This document shows, piece by piece, positions 29,138 through 38,915 of a stretch of 46,035 nucleotides of DNA; the first letter of the stretch is position 1; the number at the start of each line of letters is the position of its first letter. The translations under genes were made by a program, and so were the position numbers. The notes beneath the pieces were generated by a model. It saw only the letters and a list, made by a program, of their open reading frames with translations. It made no database searches and was not told the DNA's origin. The stretch lies in NCBI GenBank assembly GCA_003263845.1, contig JYJN01000156.1:1-46035 (forward strand), written 5' to 3'. Source of the stretch: Vibrio aestivus (GTDB taxonomy: Bacteria > Pseudomonadota > Gammaproteobacteria > Enterobacterales > Vibrionaceae).

Positions 29138-30517
29138 TGAAAACAACTTTTCTAGCTTGCTTGCTAATCGTCACTTCAATGAGCGTTTTTTGCTTATGAC
29201 AAGAAGTCTGGCGGAGGAACAAGTGTCAAAAAAGAGGGGGCGAACGCTTCTCACTGCCGGCAGGCAATTTGCCGATGAGCAAACGCTTAGACTTCAGTGT
29301 CGGTAACAGCTTTTTTAGAAATCCTTGGGTACAAGCGCCAGCCTCAACAGATGCAAGAGACGGTTTGGGCCCACTATTTAATACTAATGGATGTCAAAAC
29401 TGCCATATTAAAGATGGCCGAGGTCACGCACCTGAGACAGGTGACCGTAATGCGGTGTCAATGCTTGTTCGATTGAGTATTCCGGCAACAACGCCAGAGC
29501 AACAAGAGGCAGTTATCCTTTCGGGCGTGATTCCAGAACCAACCTATGGTGGTCAGTTGCAAGACTTTGCGCTACCAGACGAAAAACCAGAAGGTCGAAT
29601 TCAGATTGTATATGAACCTTATCCTGTCGTGTTTGAGGACGGGACGGTGGTTGAGCTGCGTAAGCCGCTATTGTCTATCACTGATTTAGGTTACGGACCA
29701 ATGCACCCTGACACCTTGATGTCGCTCGCGTTGCACCGCCAATGATTGGCCTTGGCCTGTTGGAAAGCATCCCAGATGAAACACTACTCGCATGGGTTGA
29801 AGAGCAGCAAAAGGGTAGCGATGGTGTATCGGGTAAAGTGAACAAAGTACTTGATGTTCAAACGGGTGAATTGTCGATTGGCCGATTTGGCTGGAAAGCA
29901 GGTCAGCCAAACCTCATGCAGCAAAATGCGGCGGCATTTAATGGTGACCTTGGTTTAACAAGTGAACTATTTCCTAATGAGAACTGCACGACTAAGCAAG
30001 AACTTTGCGAGACATTACCTAACGGTGGTCACCCCGAAGTGAGCGAAAATATCTTAGATTTTGTTGAATTTTACTCGCAGCACTTGGCTGTTCCGATTCG
30101 TCGTAATGTGAATGATCCTAAAGTGAAGTTAGGTCAGGAATTGTTTGCCAAAGTAGGTTGCGAAAGCTGTCATAAAGTAAATGTCAAAACTGAAGTTCGC
30201 GAAGGTCTTCCAGCGCTTTCCAATCAACTGATTCATCCTTACACCGATCTATTGCTTCATGATATGGGGGAAGGATTAGCGGACAACCGACCTGAGTATC
30301 TTGCCAATGGCAGAGAGTGGCGAACAGCCCGCTGTGGGGATTAGGCTATACAAAAGAAGTTAACGGCCATACAACCTTACTTCATGATGGACGAGCTCGA
30401 GATGCGCTTGAAGCAGTACTATGGCATGGCGGTGAAGCAGAGTCGGCGAAGCAGGCCGTATTAGGGTTTGACAAAGAGAAGCGAGAGGCTTTGGTCGCTT
30501 TCTTGAACTCTTTATAA
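29138..30517 (+). CDS. di-haem protein, DUF1111 / thiol oxidoreductase-like (four frame breaks)
   Basis: Putative start ATG 29138 with signal peptide MKTTFLACLLIVTSMSVFA; breaks near 29190 (TTTTTT), 29251 (GCTTCT), 29735 and 30333 (GCCCGC) split it. After repair it is about 460 residues. Two c-type haem motifs are visible: GCQNCHIKDGRGH (about residue 90) and GCESCHK (about 345). Other family blocks are FFRNPWVQAPASTDARDGLG, PLLSITDLGYGPMHP, APPMIGLGLLESIP and PLWGLGYT...LHDGRARDALEA. It is periplasmic, and such proteins accompany imelysins in iron-uptake operons, possibly as redox partners that change the iron oxidation state; that role is inferred. The number of breaks is the highest in the window. 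Confidence 0.82.
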
Positions 30518-30535
30518 CGGCGGTGGAGGTTTAAC

Positions 30536-31617
30536 ATGAAAAAGTATTCTTTGGTTAGCATTGGCTGCACACTTTCCGCTTCGTTCTTACTCTCAGGGTG
30601 CCAGTCTACAGACTCTGAAGCTCAGCCAAGTGTTCAACTCAATGCTGAAAATGTTAATGCTAAAACAGTTGATGCTCCTACCAACAGCATCGAAGCTGTG
30701 CATAGTTTGCAATGGCAGTCAGCACAGCGGTTTTTGTCTGCAAGTCAAGCGCAAGCTTCATCATGCAAGCGTGGTGTCAGGCCCAAGAGATGCAAGACGC
30801 TGAATTGAAAGCCCAATGGCAAGAAACGATCTCTGCATGGATGTACTTGCAAGGACAGGAGCGTGGGCCTGAAGCGGCATTGGAGCAGAGTTGGAATATT
30901 CAGTTCTGGCCAGATAAGAAAAACACCACAGGCAGAAAAATGTCTGAGCTCGCAAAGCAGAACAAAGCTTGGCAAGCCGGAGAGATAGCCAATCAAAGCG
31001 TCACAGTGCAGGGTGTTGGCTCAATGGAGTGGTTACTGTTTGACAGCTCTACAGAGCGTTATAGCAAAACTGAGATATGTCAGCTCGGAGTACCAATCGC
31101 TCAAAATATTGAGAATAACGCAAGCGTGATGGAACAAGCTTGGCGCGTTAACCCTTGGAATGGCCTCGACGATAAGAAATGGCACAGTGAGTATTTGTCT
31201 CTCATTGCCAATCAACTTGATTACAGTATGAAGAAAATGAGCCGCCCACTAGCAAAACCGGGTAAACCAAGAGCTTACTTTGCGGAGTCTTGGCGCTCTG
31301 GAACCTCGCTTAACCAGTTGGAAAAAAATGTCGAAGCTATGCAGGCGCTCTACTTTGCCAATGGTATAGGTCTAGATGACATATTAAGGCAAAAGGGACG
31401 AGACGAACTTGCCGACCTTATTTCACATCAGTTTCAAATGACACTGGAAACGTGGCCGGAGCAGCAGAACATGTTCAATCTTCTACAGTCAAAATCGGGC
31501 TACCAATATTTGATGGCGCAATACAACAAACTTGAACAGCTCCATTATTACATCACGGAAGAGGTCGCTATAGAGCTAGGTATTGTTATTGGGTTTAATG
31601 CAACCGATGGTGATTGA
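30536..31617 (+). CDS. imelysin-like lipoprotein (frame break near 30762)
   Basis: ATG 30536 follows GGAGGTTTAAC. The N-terminus ends in a lipobox (ASFLLSGC), so the mature protein is a lipoprotein. The first frame ends at 30808 and continues in the next from SFIMQAWCQAQEMQDAEL after an indel near 30762, giving about 360 residues. The GVGSMEWLLFDS segment replaces GxHxxE of the first imelysin, so the metal-binding His is not seen, as in the second imelysin-like protein of such operons. Helical Trp/Gln-rich repeats follow. It overlaps the DUF1513 gene by 11 bases. Confidence 0.82.
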
Positions 31618-32728
31618 TAACTCCAAAAGAGCACTGCTTAAAGGGGCGTTATTCGCAATTATTTCGCCTCTTTATCTGTCGGGCTGCAGTATCTCAAACC
31701 ACGTCCAAAACCAGAAAGATGGCAAATCATTGCTGGTTGGTTGCGCGGCGCTGGGGAACGACGATTTTATTGCAGCCGCTGTTGAGATTGACGGAACTCC
31801 AGTGTGGCAATGCGCTTTGCCTCACCGAGGGCACGGACTTGCCATTAATTCTGAGCTTAATCATGTTGCGATATTTGGGCGGCGTCCGGGCGAGTTTATC
31901 AAGGTGGTTGACGGGCAATCTGGCGAGCAAATCGCTTTTATCCCTCAACTCGTTGGTCGTCACTATTATGGTCATGGAGCCTATTCAAACAATGGTCAGT
32001 TCCTATATGTCACCGAAGGGGTTTCTGAGACCAGTGAGGGCGTGATTGGTGTTTACGATGTTTTTAACGGCTACCAGCGCGTGAGCGAATTTACCGGTAT
32101 TGGGATAGGGCCGCATGAGATCATTGTTCGAAACGATGACACGATTGTAGTCGCCGTTGGCGGTATTCAAACTTCTGGCCGCACTAAACTTAACCTAGAG
32201 AGTATGCAACCAAAACTGGTCTACATTAGACCAGATGGCGATATCGTGAGTCAGTTAGGATTGGGTTCTCATCAACTCAGTATCCGGCATATTGCTTGTG
32301 ATGAAAGCGGTGCCGTCGTTTGCGGACAGCAATATCAAGGTGATGAAGATGATTCTCTACCTTTGATGGCGATCTCCTATCAAGGTCAATCGCTTGTGCC
32401 GCTGAAGGCGACGCCGGAGCAGTGGATGCGATTTAACAGTTACATAGGCAGCGTTGCCATGACTGGTGAGCATATTGTGGCGACCTCTCCAAGAGGAAAC
32501 TGTTATGGCGTCTGGGACAAAACGACTAGGAAACTGGTTAAGCTTGGAAAGCTTACCGATGCAAGTGGGGTGGTCGCAATGCGACCATCAAACGCCATTC
32601 AGTTCGCAATGAGCTCGGGCATTGGTGAGGTGAAGTTAATCCCCTCAATTAAACAGGATTCTATCTCTGCACTCACTTCATCTACATCGATAGCTTGGGA
32701 CAATCACTTAAGTTCTTTCCAGATTTAA
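31607..32728 (+). CDS. DUF1513 family beta-propeller-like protein
   Basis: 373 residues from ATG 31607. The N-terminus SKRALLKGALFAIISPLYLSG followed by Cys has a lipobox-like end and a Lys-Arg pair at the start, so it is likely exported, possibly as a lipoprotein. The body contains repeated blades (AALPHRGHGLAIN-like; GRHYYGHGAYSNNGQFLYVT; YDVFNGYQRVSEFTGIGIGP), the pattern of DUF1513 proteins, which close imelysin/di-haem operons. Function is unknown. The 11-base overlap with the imelysin-like lipoprotein shows coupling. Confidence 0.85.
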   Translation: MVIDNSKRALLKGALFAIISPLYLSGCSISNHVQNQKDGKSLLVGCAALGNDDFIAAAVEIDGTPVWQCALPHRGHGLAINSELNHVAIFGRRPGEFIKVVDGQSGEQIAFIPQLVGRHYYGHGAYSNNGQFLYVTEGVSETSEGVIGVYDVFNGYQRVSEFTGIGIGPHEIIVRNDDTIVVAVGGIQTSGRTKLNLESMQPKLVYIRPDGDIVSQLGLGSHQLSIRHIACDESGAVVCGQQYQGDEDDSLPLMAISYQGQSLVPLKATPEQWMRFNSYIGSVAMTGEHIVATSPRGNCYGVWDKTTRKLVKLGKLTDASGVVAMRPSNAIQFAMSSGIGEVKLIPSIKQDSISALTSSTSIAWDNHLSSFQI

Positions 32729-32747
32729 CCGTTATACAGTTTTAACC

Positions 32748-32781
32748 ACAGTACTCCGTTGTTGAAGCAAAGGAGTACTGT
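32748..32781 (+). terminator. hairpin terminator of the iron-type operon
   Basis: ACAGTACTCC pairs perfectly with GGAGTACTGT (10 bp, 14-base loop), followed by TAATTCTGTT. The stem is strong but the T run is weak. Confidence 0.7.
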
Positions 32782-32898
32782 TAATTCTGTTGATAAAGTG
32801 ATCTCATAAGCTTGCGCTGGGTCTTAAAAGTTGTTCAACTTTTCTCCTTTATATCTGCCATACTTTATTAATTACATAATAAAAAAGGAGTGGTATTG

Positions 32899-34464
32899 AT
32901 GAGGAAGTGTGTGTCTATCTTTCTGATGTTAATGATATTTTCATCAGGTTCACTTGCTTTAGAACGCTTCGTGAAAATGGACTGGCTAGAACCAGACTCA
33001 TTTGTTGCGAGCTTGATTCAATACCCTGAATTAGTGGATCAAATTTATGCTGAGAATGACTATCAACTGATTTGGTTCGACTCAAAACACAACTCTTATC
33101 TTGAATCTCAACTCGAAATTATTGAGCATGCGGGCTTTAGTAGCTTGTTTTCGCGTCAGCTTGCCCACATGCGTAAGTTGCGGGAAAACAGTCAATGGTT
33201 TGAGTACGACCTTCTCGCAACCGATACCATGCTGTTGTATATGAGCTATGCCGAGCGTGCGGCAAGCAGCGATCAAGGTAAAGAGTGGTTTTTCCAGCAT
33301 TCCCTGAGTGGAAAGCTGCCAACACCAAGCCGCGATGCTGTGTTGTCATTTTTTGTTGCGATAGAAGTCCATCAACTGGACCAATTGGTTAATGCTTATA
33401 CACCAAGTTCTCAAGGTTATCAGCAACTTGTCAGCTCCTTTTGGTATCTAAAACAGTATGAACATATTGACCTACCTCTTTATCGAATTCGTAAGTTGGT
33501 AAAAAGTGGTGACACACTGGAGAACCGTGACCTGTTGATACAGCGCCTACAGCTGGCAAATCTCGATGCTTCAACGGTCAGAACCGATGTTAGCTGGTAC
33601 GATGATACATTAGTGAAGTTGGTGAAAGAGTTTCAGAGCTTACATGGCTTGAAACCCGATGGTGTAATAGGTCCGGCCACCTTGAGTTGGTTAAACTTAG
33701 CTCTCAACGATAGGTTAGCTATGCTCGCATTAAATGCCGAACGTTCACGTATGTGGCCAGAGCAACGTGATACCATCATCATGGTGAATGTGCCTAGCTT
33801 TGATATGAAGTATTGGTATTTAGGCGAGGAGGTTTTTGAATCTAAGGTGGTGGTTGGTCGTACTACGCGCAAAACGCCTGTGATGACGACCAAACTAGAC
33901 TCACTTATTCTCAACCCGACTTGGAATGTACCGCGTAAAATCATGGTAGAGGATATTTTGCCTCAGGTAGTCCAAGACACGGCATATCTAGAAAAGCAGA
34001 ACATCGAGATCATTAAGAGTTGGTACTCGGTGCCAGACAATACAGTCAACCCTGAGCTTATCGATTGGAACTCTATTAATCCCAATACCTTCCCATATAA
34101 AATGCGCCAACAGTCAGGGCAGAGTAATGCGTTGGGCTTGTACAAGTTCAATACCCCTAACCCTAGGGCGATCTTCCTTCACGATACTCCAAGTAAGCAT
34201 CTATTTGGTAAGGAAACTCGCGCTTTCAGCTCTGGTTGCGTAAGGGTTGAAAATGCAGACCAGTTTGCGTCGCTGCTGCTAGAAACTCAAGGTATTGATG
34301 CGATGGAGCATCAGTCTGAAGAGATGTCTTCTAATCATGCTATTCCGCTTAAACGGCGCATTCCTGTGCATATTATTTATCAAACCGTGTGGTATGAGGC
34401 AGGTAAAGTCCACTATAGGGACGATGTTTACCGCTATGATACGTTCAGTTACACAAAAGGATAG
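32899..34464 (+). CDS. ldtD: L,D-transpeptidase, YcbB/LdtD type
   Basis: 521 residues from ATG 32899, with AAGGAG eight bases upstream. A signal peptide (1-20) precedes a helical N-terminal domain, a peptidoglycan-binding domain (LVKLVKEFQSLHGLKPDGVI, about 235-265) and a YkuD catalytic domain. The catalytic block is HDTPSKHLFGKETRAFSSGC with RVENA; the nucleophile Cys lies in SSGCVRV near residue 448 and the His in FLHDTP. It makes 3-3 (mDAP-mDAP) cross-links in peptidoglycan. The gene is intact and is followed by ycbK and ycbL, the order found in E. coli. Confidence 0.92.
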   Translation: MRKCVSIFLMLMIFSSGSLALERFVKMDWLEPDSFVASLIQYPELVDQIYAENDYQLIWFDSKHNSYLESQLEIIEHAGFSSLFSRQLAHMRKLRENSQWFEYDLLATDTMLLYMSYAERAASSDQGKEWFFQHSLSGKLPTPSRDAVLSFFVAIEVHQLDQLVNAYTPSSQGYQQLVSSFWYLKQYEHIDLPLYRIRKLVKSGDTLENRDLLIQRLQLANLDASTVRTDVSWYDDTLVKLVKEFQSLHGLKPDGVIGPATLSWLNLALNDRLAMLALNAERSRMWPEQRDTIIMVNVPSFDMKYWYLGEEVFESKVVVGRTTRKTPVMTTKLDSLILNPTWNVPRKIMVEDILPQVVQDTAYLEKQNIEIIKSWYSVPDNTVNPELIDWNSINPNTFPYKMRQQSGQSNALGLYKFNTPNPRAIFLHDTPSKHLFGKETRAFSSGCVRVENADQFASLLLETQGIDAMEHQSEEMSSNHAIPLKRRIPVHIIYQTVWYEAGKVHYRDDVYRYDTFSYTKG

Positions 34465-34639
34465 CTGAATCGAATTTTGACATTTATCTGACTTATTGAA
34501 TTTTTCCATTCTGCTCAATAAGTAAGCAAAAAAGTAAGTTGTTTCCTCGATTTTAGCACGATTTATGCATTTGAACTTCTCAGAAGAGTTCGGTAGTGTC
34601 CGTTCTCGTTTCCAAACTTTGCTGAGAAGGGTCGTCATT

Positions 34640-35181
34640 TTGTCGTTAACTCGTCGTAATTTTCTTAAACTTGCCGGAAGTGGTGTTGTTGTTGCTACTT
34701 GTATGCCTCAGGTTGCGTTTGCCTACTATCCCGATCGCCACGCGAGTTAGCCATGAATAATCTTCACACTGGAGAAACCGTAGAATCTCAGTACTTTAAT
34801 GGCAAAGTTTATGTACCCGACGAGCTCGCCCGCCTAGATCATATCTGCCGTGACTTTAGACGTAATGAGTCACACCCAATGGACAAGCGTTTGTTTGACC
34901 AGATCAGCAAGATCCAAGATTTGTTGGGTACCCAAGCGGAAGTACAGATCATTTCAGGTTATCGCTCACCCGCTACCAATGAAGCGTTGCGTGGCAAATC
35001 ATCGGGCGTGGCAAAGAAGAGCTTCCATATGTTAGGTCAGGCTATCGACTTTAGATTGGAAGGCGTCAACCTCAAACAAGTTCGCGAAGCGGCAATCAGC
35101 CTGAAAGCGGGCGGTGTGGGTTACTACCCGCGCAGCGACTTCCTTCATATTGATACGGGTCCAGTCCGCAGCTGGGCATAA
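34640..35181 (+). CDS. ycbK: YcbK family (DUF882, M15A-like) murein-associated protein (frame break near 34730)
   Basis: No ATG fits; TTG 34640, 10 bases after GAGAAGGG, gives the twin-arginine-like signal SLTRRNFLKLAGSGVVVATC and cleavage near AFA. The first frame ends at 34750; an indel near 34730 leads to RPRELAMNNLHTGE-like SPRELAMNNLHTGETVESQY. The rest is the YcbK core: LISGYRSP-type IISGYRSPATNEALRGKSSG, SFHMLGQAIDFRLEG and YYPRSDFLHIDTGPVRSW, with His-Asp-His metal ligands of the M15 fold. About 180 residues. It is probably a Tat-exported murein endopeptidase-like protein. Alternative start ATG 34565 has no ribosome site. Confidence 0.85.
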
Positions 35182-35314
35182 CCGACTGAATTACCAGGCA
35201 GTTATCAATAATCGTCAAACCTTAAACCCTTAGCTAAACAGGGTCTAAATATTGTAATCACCGCGCTGTGGTGTCATAGTGCGGACAATTTCGGTATTGA
35301 AGAAGGTATTCACA

Positions 35315-35971
35315 ATGGCATTAAAGTATCAGGTTGTTCCTGTCACTTCATTTTCTCAAAACTGTTCTATCGTCTGGTGTGACGAGACCATGAAAGGTGT
35401 CGTGGTGGATCCAGGAGGCGATGTTAAGCAGCTAAAGATGCTCATTGATGAACTGGGTGTGCAAGTGGTGAGCTTAGTACTGACACATGGCCATCTGGAC
35501 CACGTTGGCGGTACGGAACCATTGGCTGAGCTATTGGGCGGTATTGATATCATTGGTCCACATAAAGCAGATAACTTCTGGCTTCAGGGGCTAGAAGGTC
35601 AAAGTAAAATGTTTGGTTTTCCTCTTACGGAAGCATTCGAGCCTAATCAATGGCTAGATGAGGGTGACATTGTCACTTTTGGTAATCAGAGCTTTGACGT
35701 GTTGCACACGCCTGGCCACACCCCTGGTCATGTTGTGTTGTTTAGTGACTCTGCAAAGCTCGCGTTTGTGGGTGATGTTCTCTTCAATGGAAGTGTTGGC
35801 CGAACCGATTTCCCGCAGGGTGATTTCAATACTCTTATTGATTCAATCAAAACCAAGCTTTGGCCGCTAGGTAACGAGGTTCGTTTTGTACCTGGACACG
35901 GCCCTGAGTCAACGTTTGGTCATGAGCGTGCTGCTAACCCGTTCGTTGCAGACGAGATGCCACTGTACTAA
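35315..35971 (+). CDS. ycbL: YcbL-type metallo-beta-lactamase-fold hydrolase (glyoxalase II-like)
   Basis: 218 residues from ATG 35315, which has AGAAGG nine bases upstream. The metal motif THGHLDHVGG near residue 53 (HxHxDH), the later His in HTPGHTPGHVV near 133, and the Asp in FVGDVLF followed by GSVGRTDFP are complete, and the final His is in VPGHGPESTFGHER. YcbL of Salmonella and E. coli has glyoxalase II activity on S-lactoylglutathione. Conserved third gene of ldtD-ycbK-ycbL; stops overlap tail-to-tail with the DUF2982 gene by 4 bases. Confidence 0.9.
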   Translation: MALKYQVVPVTSFSQNCSIVWCDETMKGVVVDPGGDVKQLKMLIDELGVQVVSLVLTHGHLDHVGGTEPLAELLGGIDIIGPHKADNFWLQGLEGQSKMFGFPLTEAFEPNQWLDEGDIVTFGNQSFDVLHTPGHTPGHVVLFSDSAKLAFVGDVLFNGSVGRTDFPQGDFNTLIDSIKTKLWPLGNEVRFVPGHGPESTFGHERAANPFVADEMPLY

Positions 35972-36645
35972 TTAGCGGTATCTTCCGGCTCGGCGGCTGC
36001 AAGATAGCGCCGAGCCAATCCTACAAACTCCGCAGGTTCTCTATCGAGATCCGCCGCCGAAATAAACACATCAAAATCAAAGAACCCTCTTTGATGCTTC
36101 ATTCTATTAGCCATCATCGCCAGCAGTCCCGAATACACTTTGCCATTTGAGCTTTTGAAAAGGCTAGAGTCTAGCACTATGTCTTCAAAGGCCGTGTTTG
36201 GATTGGATTGCTTCATACCTAAATAGAGAAGAGCACGCTGACTCATTAAGATGTCTGAAGCGACTCTTGGACACGTCGCGTCTAGAAATGGTGAGTAGTG
36301 TTTAAGCTTGATCCCGATGTAGGGTAGGGGCTGGTGCCAACCTTGCTGTTGATAACTGCAAATACCTATTGAAGAGATATTATTCCATTTAACAGCCCAA
36401 CCGCCTTTGTGCAGGTGCTGTTGGAAATGCGTTGAAGTTAACGTGTAGGAGACTTTGCTCTGTTTGAGTAAAGTATGAATGACGAATGCAACGCAGCACA
36501 CGAGTGCGATAACTGCGAGAGCGTGATGAAATTTGGGCGCGAATGCAATTGCAACCAAAGATATGAAAATCGCGGAAGCAATAAGAGCCTTTTTTATCAG
36601 TCGCTCTTGCGAGTCTGACGTATTTGTTAGGTGCAATGTGTCCAT
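35968..36645 (-). CDS. DUF2982 family membrane protein
   Basis: 225 residues. The N-terminal head of 20 residues is followed by two close membrane helices (about 20-60, ALIASAIFISLVAIAFAPKF and HHALAVIALVCCVAFVIHTL), then a soluble domain with a PH-like beta pattern (VSYTLTSTHFQQHLHKGGWA; VKWNNISSIGICSYQQQGW). DUF2982 is typical of vibrios; function unknown. Convergent with ycbL. Confidence 0.85.
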   Translation of the reverse strand: MDTLHLTNTSDSQERLIKKALIASAIFISLVAIAFAPKFHHALAVIALVCCVAFVIHTLLKQSKVSYTLTSTHFQQHLHKGGWAVKWNNISSIGICSYQQQGWHQPLPYIGIKLKHYSPFLDATCPRVASDILMSQRALLYLGMKQSNPNTAFEDIVLDSSLFKSSNGKVYSGLLAMMANRMKHQRGFFDFDVFISAADLDREPAEFVGLARRYLAAAEPEDTAN

Positions 36646-36850
36646 AACTGCATATTTGGCTTCGTGTTTCTTTACTTAAAGTGAGAATTTGAATCAGAGC
36701 GTAATGAATCACCATATTAGGTGTTTTAGCTTAAGTTCTAAAAACCTCTGTATATGTATTCAGTGGTTATTCTTAATTATTGACTAAATTATAGACTTCC
36801 ACAGTGTTGCGACGCATTTTTGGATCATTATCGCTGCGACACCCTACAAA

Positions 36851-36911
36851 TATACCCAAATATTTGGTATAAAACGCGCTTCAAATTTTCACCACTGCGT
36901 TGTATGCAGTG
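36851..36911 (+). promoter_or_regulatory. AT-rich palindrome and leader hairpin upstream of the 123-aa protein
   Basis: TATACCCAAATATTTGGTATA at 36851-36871 is a near-perfect palindrome with a single extra C. CACTGC and GCAGTG (36893-36898 and 36906-36911) form a hairpin of 6 bp, extendable with flanking TTC/GAA, that ends 17 bases before ATG 36929. It could be an operator plus a 5'-UTR stem. Confidence 0.35.
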
Positions 36912-36928
36912 AAATGGAGAAATACTCG

Positions 36929-37300
36929 ATGAGACTTGCTCACAAGCGCAAAGTACAGGCTAAACTGCAAAAGCGCATTAAAGCGACTACTACTAATGTT
37001 GTTGCAACTAAAACAGCAAAACCTGTAGTAGAGAAAACTGTTGTAGAGAAAGCAGTAAAAGCACCTGCTAAATCAGTAGCGGCTACAGACGTTGCTCTGA
37101 CTCCTAAACAACAACAGGTTTTAGATATCGTAGTGAACAATGCTGAAGGTATTAACCCGAAAGGCATTGGTCTTGCGGCAGGTCAAGAAGACGCGAAAGC
37201 AGCTTCTTGGGCAACTGGCGCATTGAAAAAACTTCTAGAAGAAAATCTAGTGACTAAAGAGCAGTTAGCTGGTAACAAAGTTATCTACAAAGCCGTTTAA
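36929..37300 (+). CDS. small basic protein with possible winged-helix C-terminus
   Basis: 123 residues from ATG 36929; ATG 36914 lies in the likely ribosome site (ATGGAG). The N-terminal 60 residues are Lys/Ala/Val-rich and probably disordered (LAHKRKVQAKLQKRIKATTT); repeated V-V-E-K blocks are present. The C-terminal 65 residues (LTPKQQQVLDIVVNNAEGIN ... ATGALKKLLEENLVTKE) look like a winged-helix or MarR-like fold, as in several small vibrio DNA-binding proteins. I do not recognise a named family. Monocistronic, followed by a terminator. Confidence 0.7.
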   Translation: MRLAHKRKVQAKLQKRIKATTTNVVATKTAKPVVEKTVVEKAVKAPAKSVAATDVALTPKQQQVLDIVVNNAEGINPKGIGLAAGQEDAKAASWATGALKKLLEENLVTKEQLAGNKVIYKAV

Positions 37301-37345
37301 TTACGCTTTTCGCTCTCATACCCTCATATGGGTAGACAGTTTTTG

Positions 37346-37369
37346 GCCTCGCTTATGCGGGGCTTTTTT
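37346..37369 (+). terminator. rho-independent terminator
   Basis: GCCTCGC pairs with GCGGGGC (one G-U pair) around TTAT and is followed by TTTTTT. Confidence 0.85.
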
Positions 37370-37452
37370 AGTTTTAATAATCGATAGATTTAACACTAGA
37401 TATATACAGTTGTCACAAAAAAGGACATTAGTGGCAATAGTTTGAGTTGAAA

Positions 37453-37462
37453 ACTACGTAGT
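37453..37462. promoter_or_regulatory. ACTACGTAGT palindrome, distal TRAP upstream site
   Basis: ACTACGTAGT is a perfect 10-bp palindrome 225 bases before the dctP start. The same ACTACGTA core recurs twice at 37531-37549, so it may be a binding site for the NarL-type regulator encoded at 42249. Confidence 0.4.
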
Positions 37463-37530
37463 AAGTATTTTCAAATTTGGCGTCGAAACCTGCTTTAACT
37501 CATTGATTGTATTTATAGGGCGCTTATTTC

Positions 37531-37549
37531 CTACGTAGTTTTACGTAGT
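37531..37549. promoter_or_regulatory. tandem ACTACGTA motifs upstream of dctP
   Basis: Read on the minus strand this is ACTACGTAAA followed by ACTACGTAGG, two copies with a 10-bp period (one helical turn), about 138 bases before ATG 37687. This arrangement is typical of sites for cooperative binding by LuxR/NarL-type regulators. Confidence 0.45.
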
Positions 37550-37686
37550 ACTTTCGTTATTTCCGATATTCTATAAGTTAATTCCTCCGTGTTCTTGCCG
37601 ATTTTAACTGGCTGATTATTGGCTCATTGTAAATATGAACCTCAATATCTGTGTAAATAGATATCAAGCTAACAAAGGACGTGAAC

Positions 37687-38780
37687 ATGAGTCTTATCAA
37701 AAACTCACTAAAAAGAATCATGAAGAACACGGCAGTGATTGCAGCTACGTGTTTAGCAATGGTCGCCACTTCTGCAACTGCTGCAGACAAAGTATACCGC
37801 TTAAAACTTGCTGAAACTTGGGGGCCTAACTTCCCTGTATTTGGCGATGCCACTAAAAACATGGCGGCAATGGCTGAGAAGATGTCGAATGGACGCCTTC
37901 AGATCCGTATCGACTCTGCTAACAAACACAAAGCACCGCTTGGTGTGTTTGATATGGTGAAATCTGGCCAATACGACATGGGCCACTCGGTTCATACTAC
38001 TGGAAAGGTAAAGTGCCAAATACGCTGTATTTCACTTCAATGCCTTTTGGTATGACACCAGCAGAGCAGTACGCTTGGTTCTACCATGGTGGTGGTATGG
38101 AGCTAATGGAGCAGGTTTACACTCCGCATAACCTTCTTTCATTCCCTGGCGGTAACACAGATATCCAGATGGGTGGCTGGTTCCAAAAAGAGATTAACTC
38201 CGTTGAAGACCTTCAAGGTCTAAAAATGCGTATTCCGGGCTTTGCGGGTGAAATCCTTGCAGAGCTTGGGGCTAAACCAACGAACATTGCACCAGGTGAG
38301 CTATATACCTCACTTGAGCGTCGTACGATCGATGCATTGGAATGGGTGGGCCCATCGCTAGATTTACGTATGGGCTTCCACAAAATCGCACCATACTACT
38401 ACACGGGTTGGCATGAGCCAGGTTCAGAGCTTCAGTTCCTAGTGAACAAGCGTACTTGGGAGCGTCTACCAGAAGACCTACGTGAAATCCTTCGTGTTGC
38501 GATGCGCACAGCCGCTTACGACATGTACACACAAGCGACTCACGAAAGTGGTAAGAACTGGGCTTCTATGAAGTCTGAGTACCCTGATGTACAAGTAAAA
38601 GACTTCCCACCTGAAGTAATGGCTGCAATGAAAGAAGCGAACGATCGTCTGCTTGCTAAACACGCAGAGAAAGACGATTTAGCGAAAGAGATCCAAAAGT
38701 CTCAAGCAGATTACCTGAAGCAAGTTCGCTCTTGGACAGATATCTCGCACCGTGCGTATCTGAACAGCCAAGCGCAATAA
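37687..38780 (+). CDS. dctP: TRAP transporter substrate-binding protein DctP (frame break near 37992)
   Basis: ATG 37687 with AAAGGA upstream; a downstream ATG 37720 also gives a good signal peptide (IAATCLAMVATSATA). The first frame stops at 38055; an indel near 37992 joins MGHSASYYWKGK-like text to VPNTLYFTSMPFGMTPAEQY. The mature domain has the DctP hallmarks LQGLKMRIPGFAGEILAELG and SLERRTIDALEWVGPSLDLR, and the YYYTGWHEPGSELQF block known in TakP-type 2-oxoacid and lactate binders. About 364 residues. The substrate is inferred to be a 2-oxo- or 2-hydroxy-acid; the sequence does not prove it. Confidence 0.9.
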
Positions 38781-38915
38781 TCTCCCTATAACAATAAATA
38801 CAAAGTCGGTGGAATGTTTTGTCTGAGACAACCACCGACAAGCCCAAGAAACCTATTTATTCAAAGCCCCGAACATAAATAATTAAAGGGGCAGTAACGC
38901 TCCATGGAGTTAGGA

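Noticed and set aside
37476..37495. Sigma-54 promoter upstream of dctP (GG...GC)
   Set aside because: The spacing between GG and GC is 11, not 10, and the flanking bases do not fit TGGCAC-N5-TTGC.
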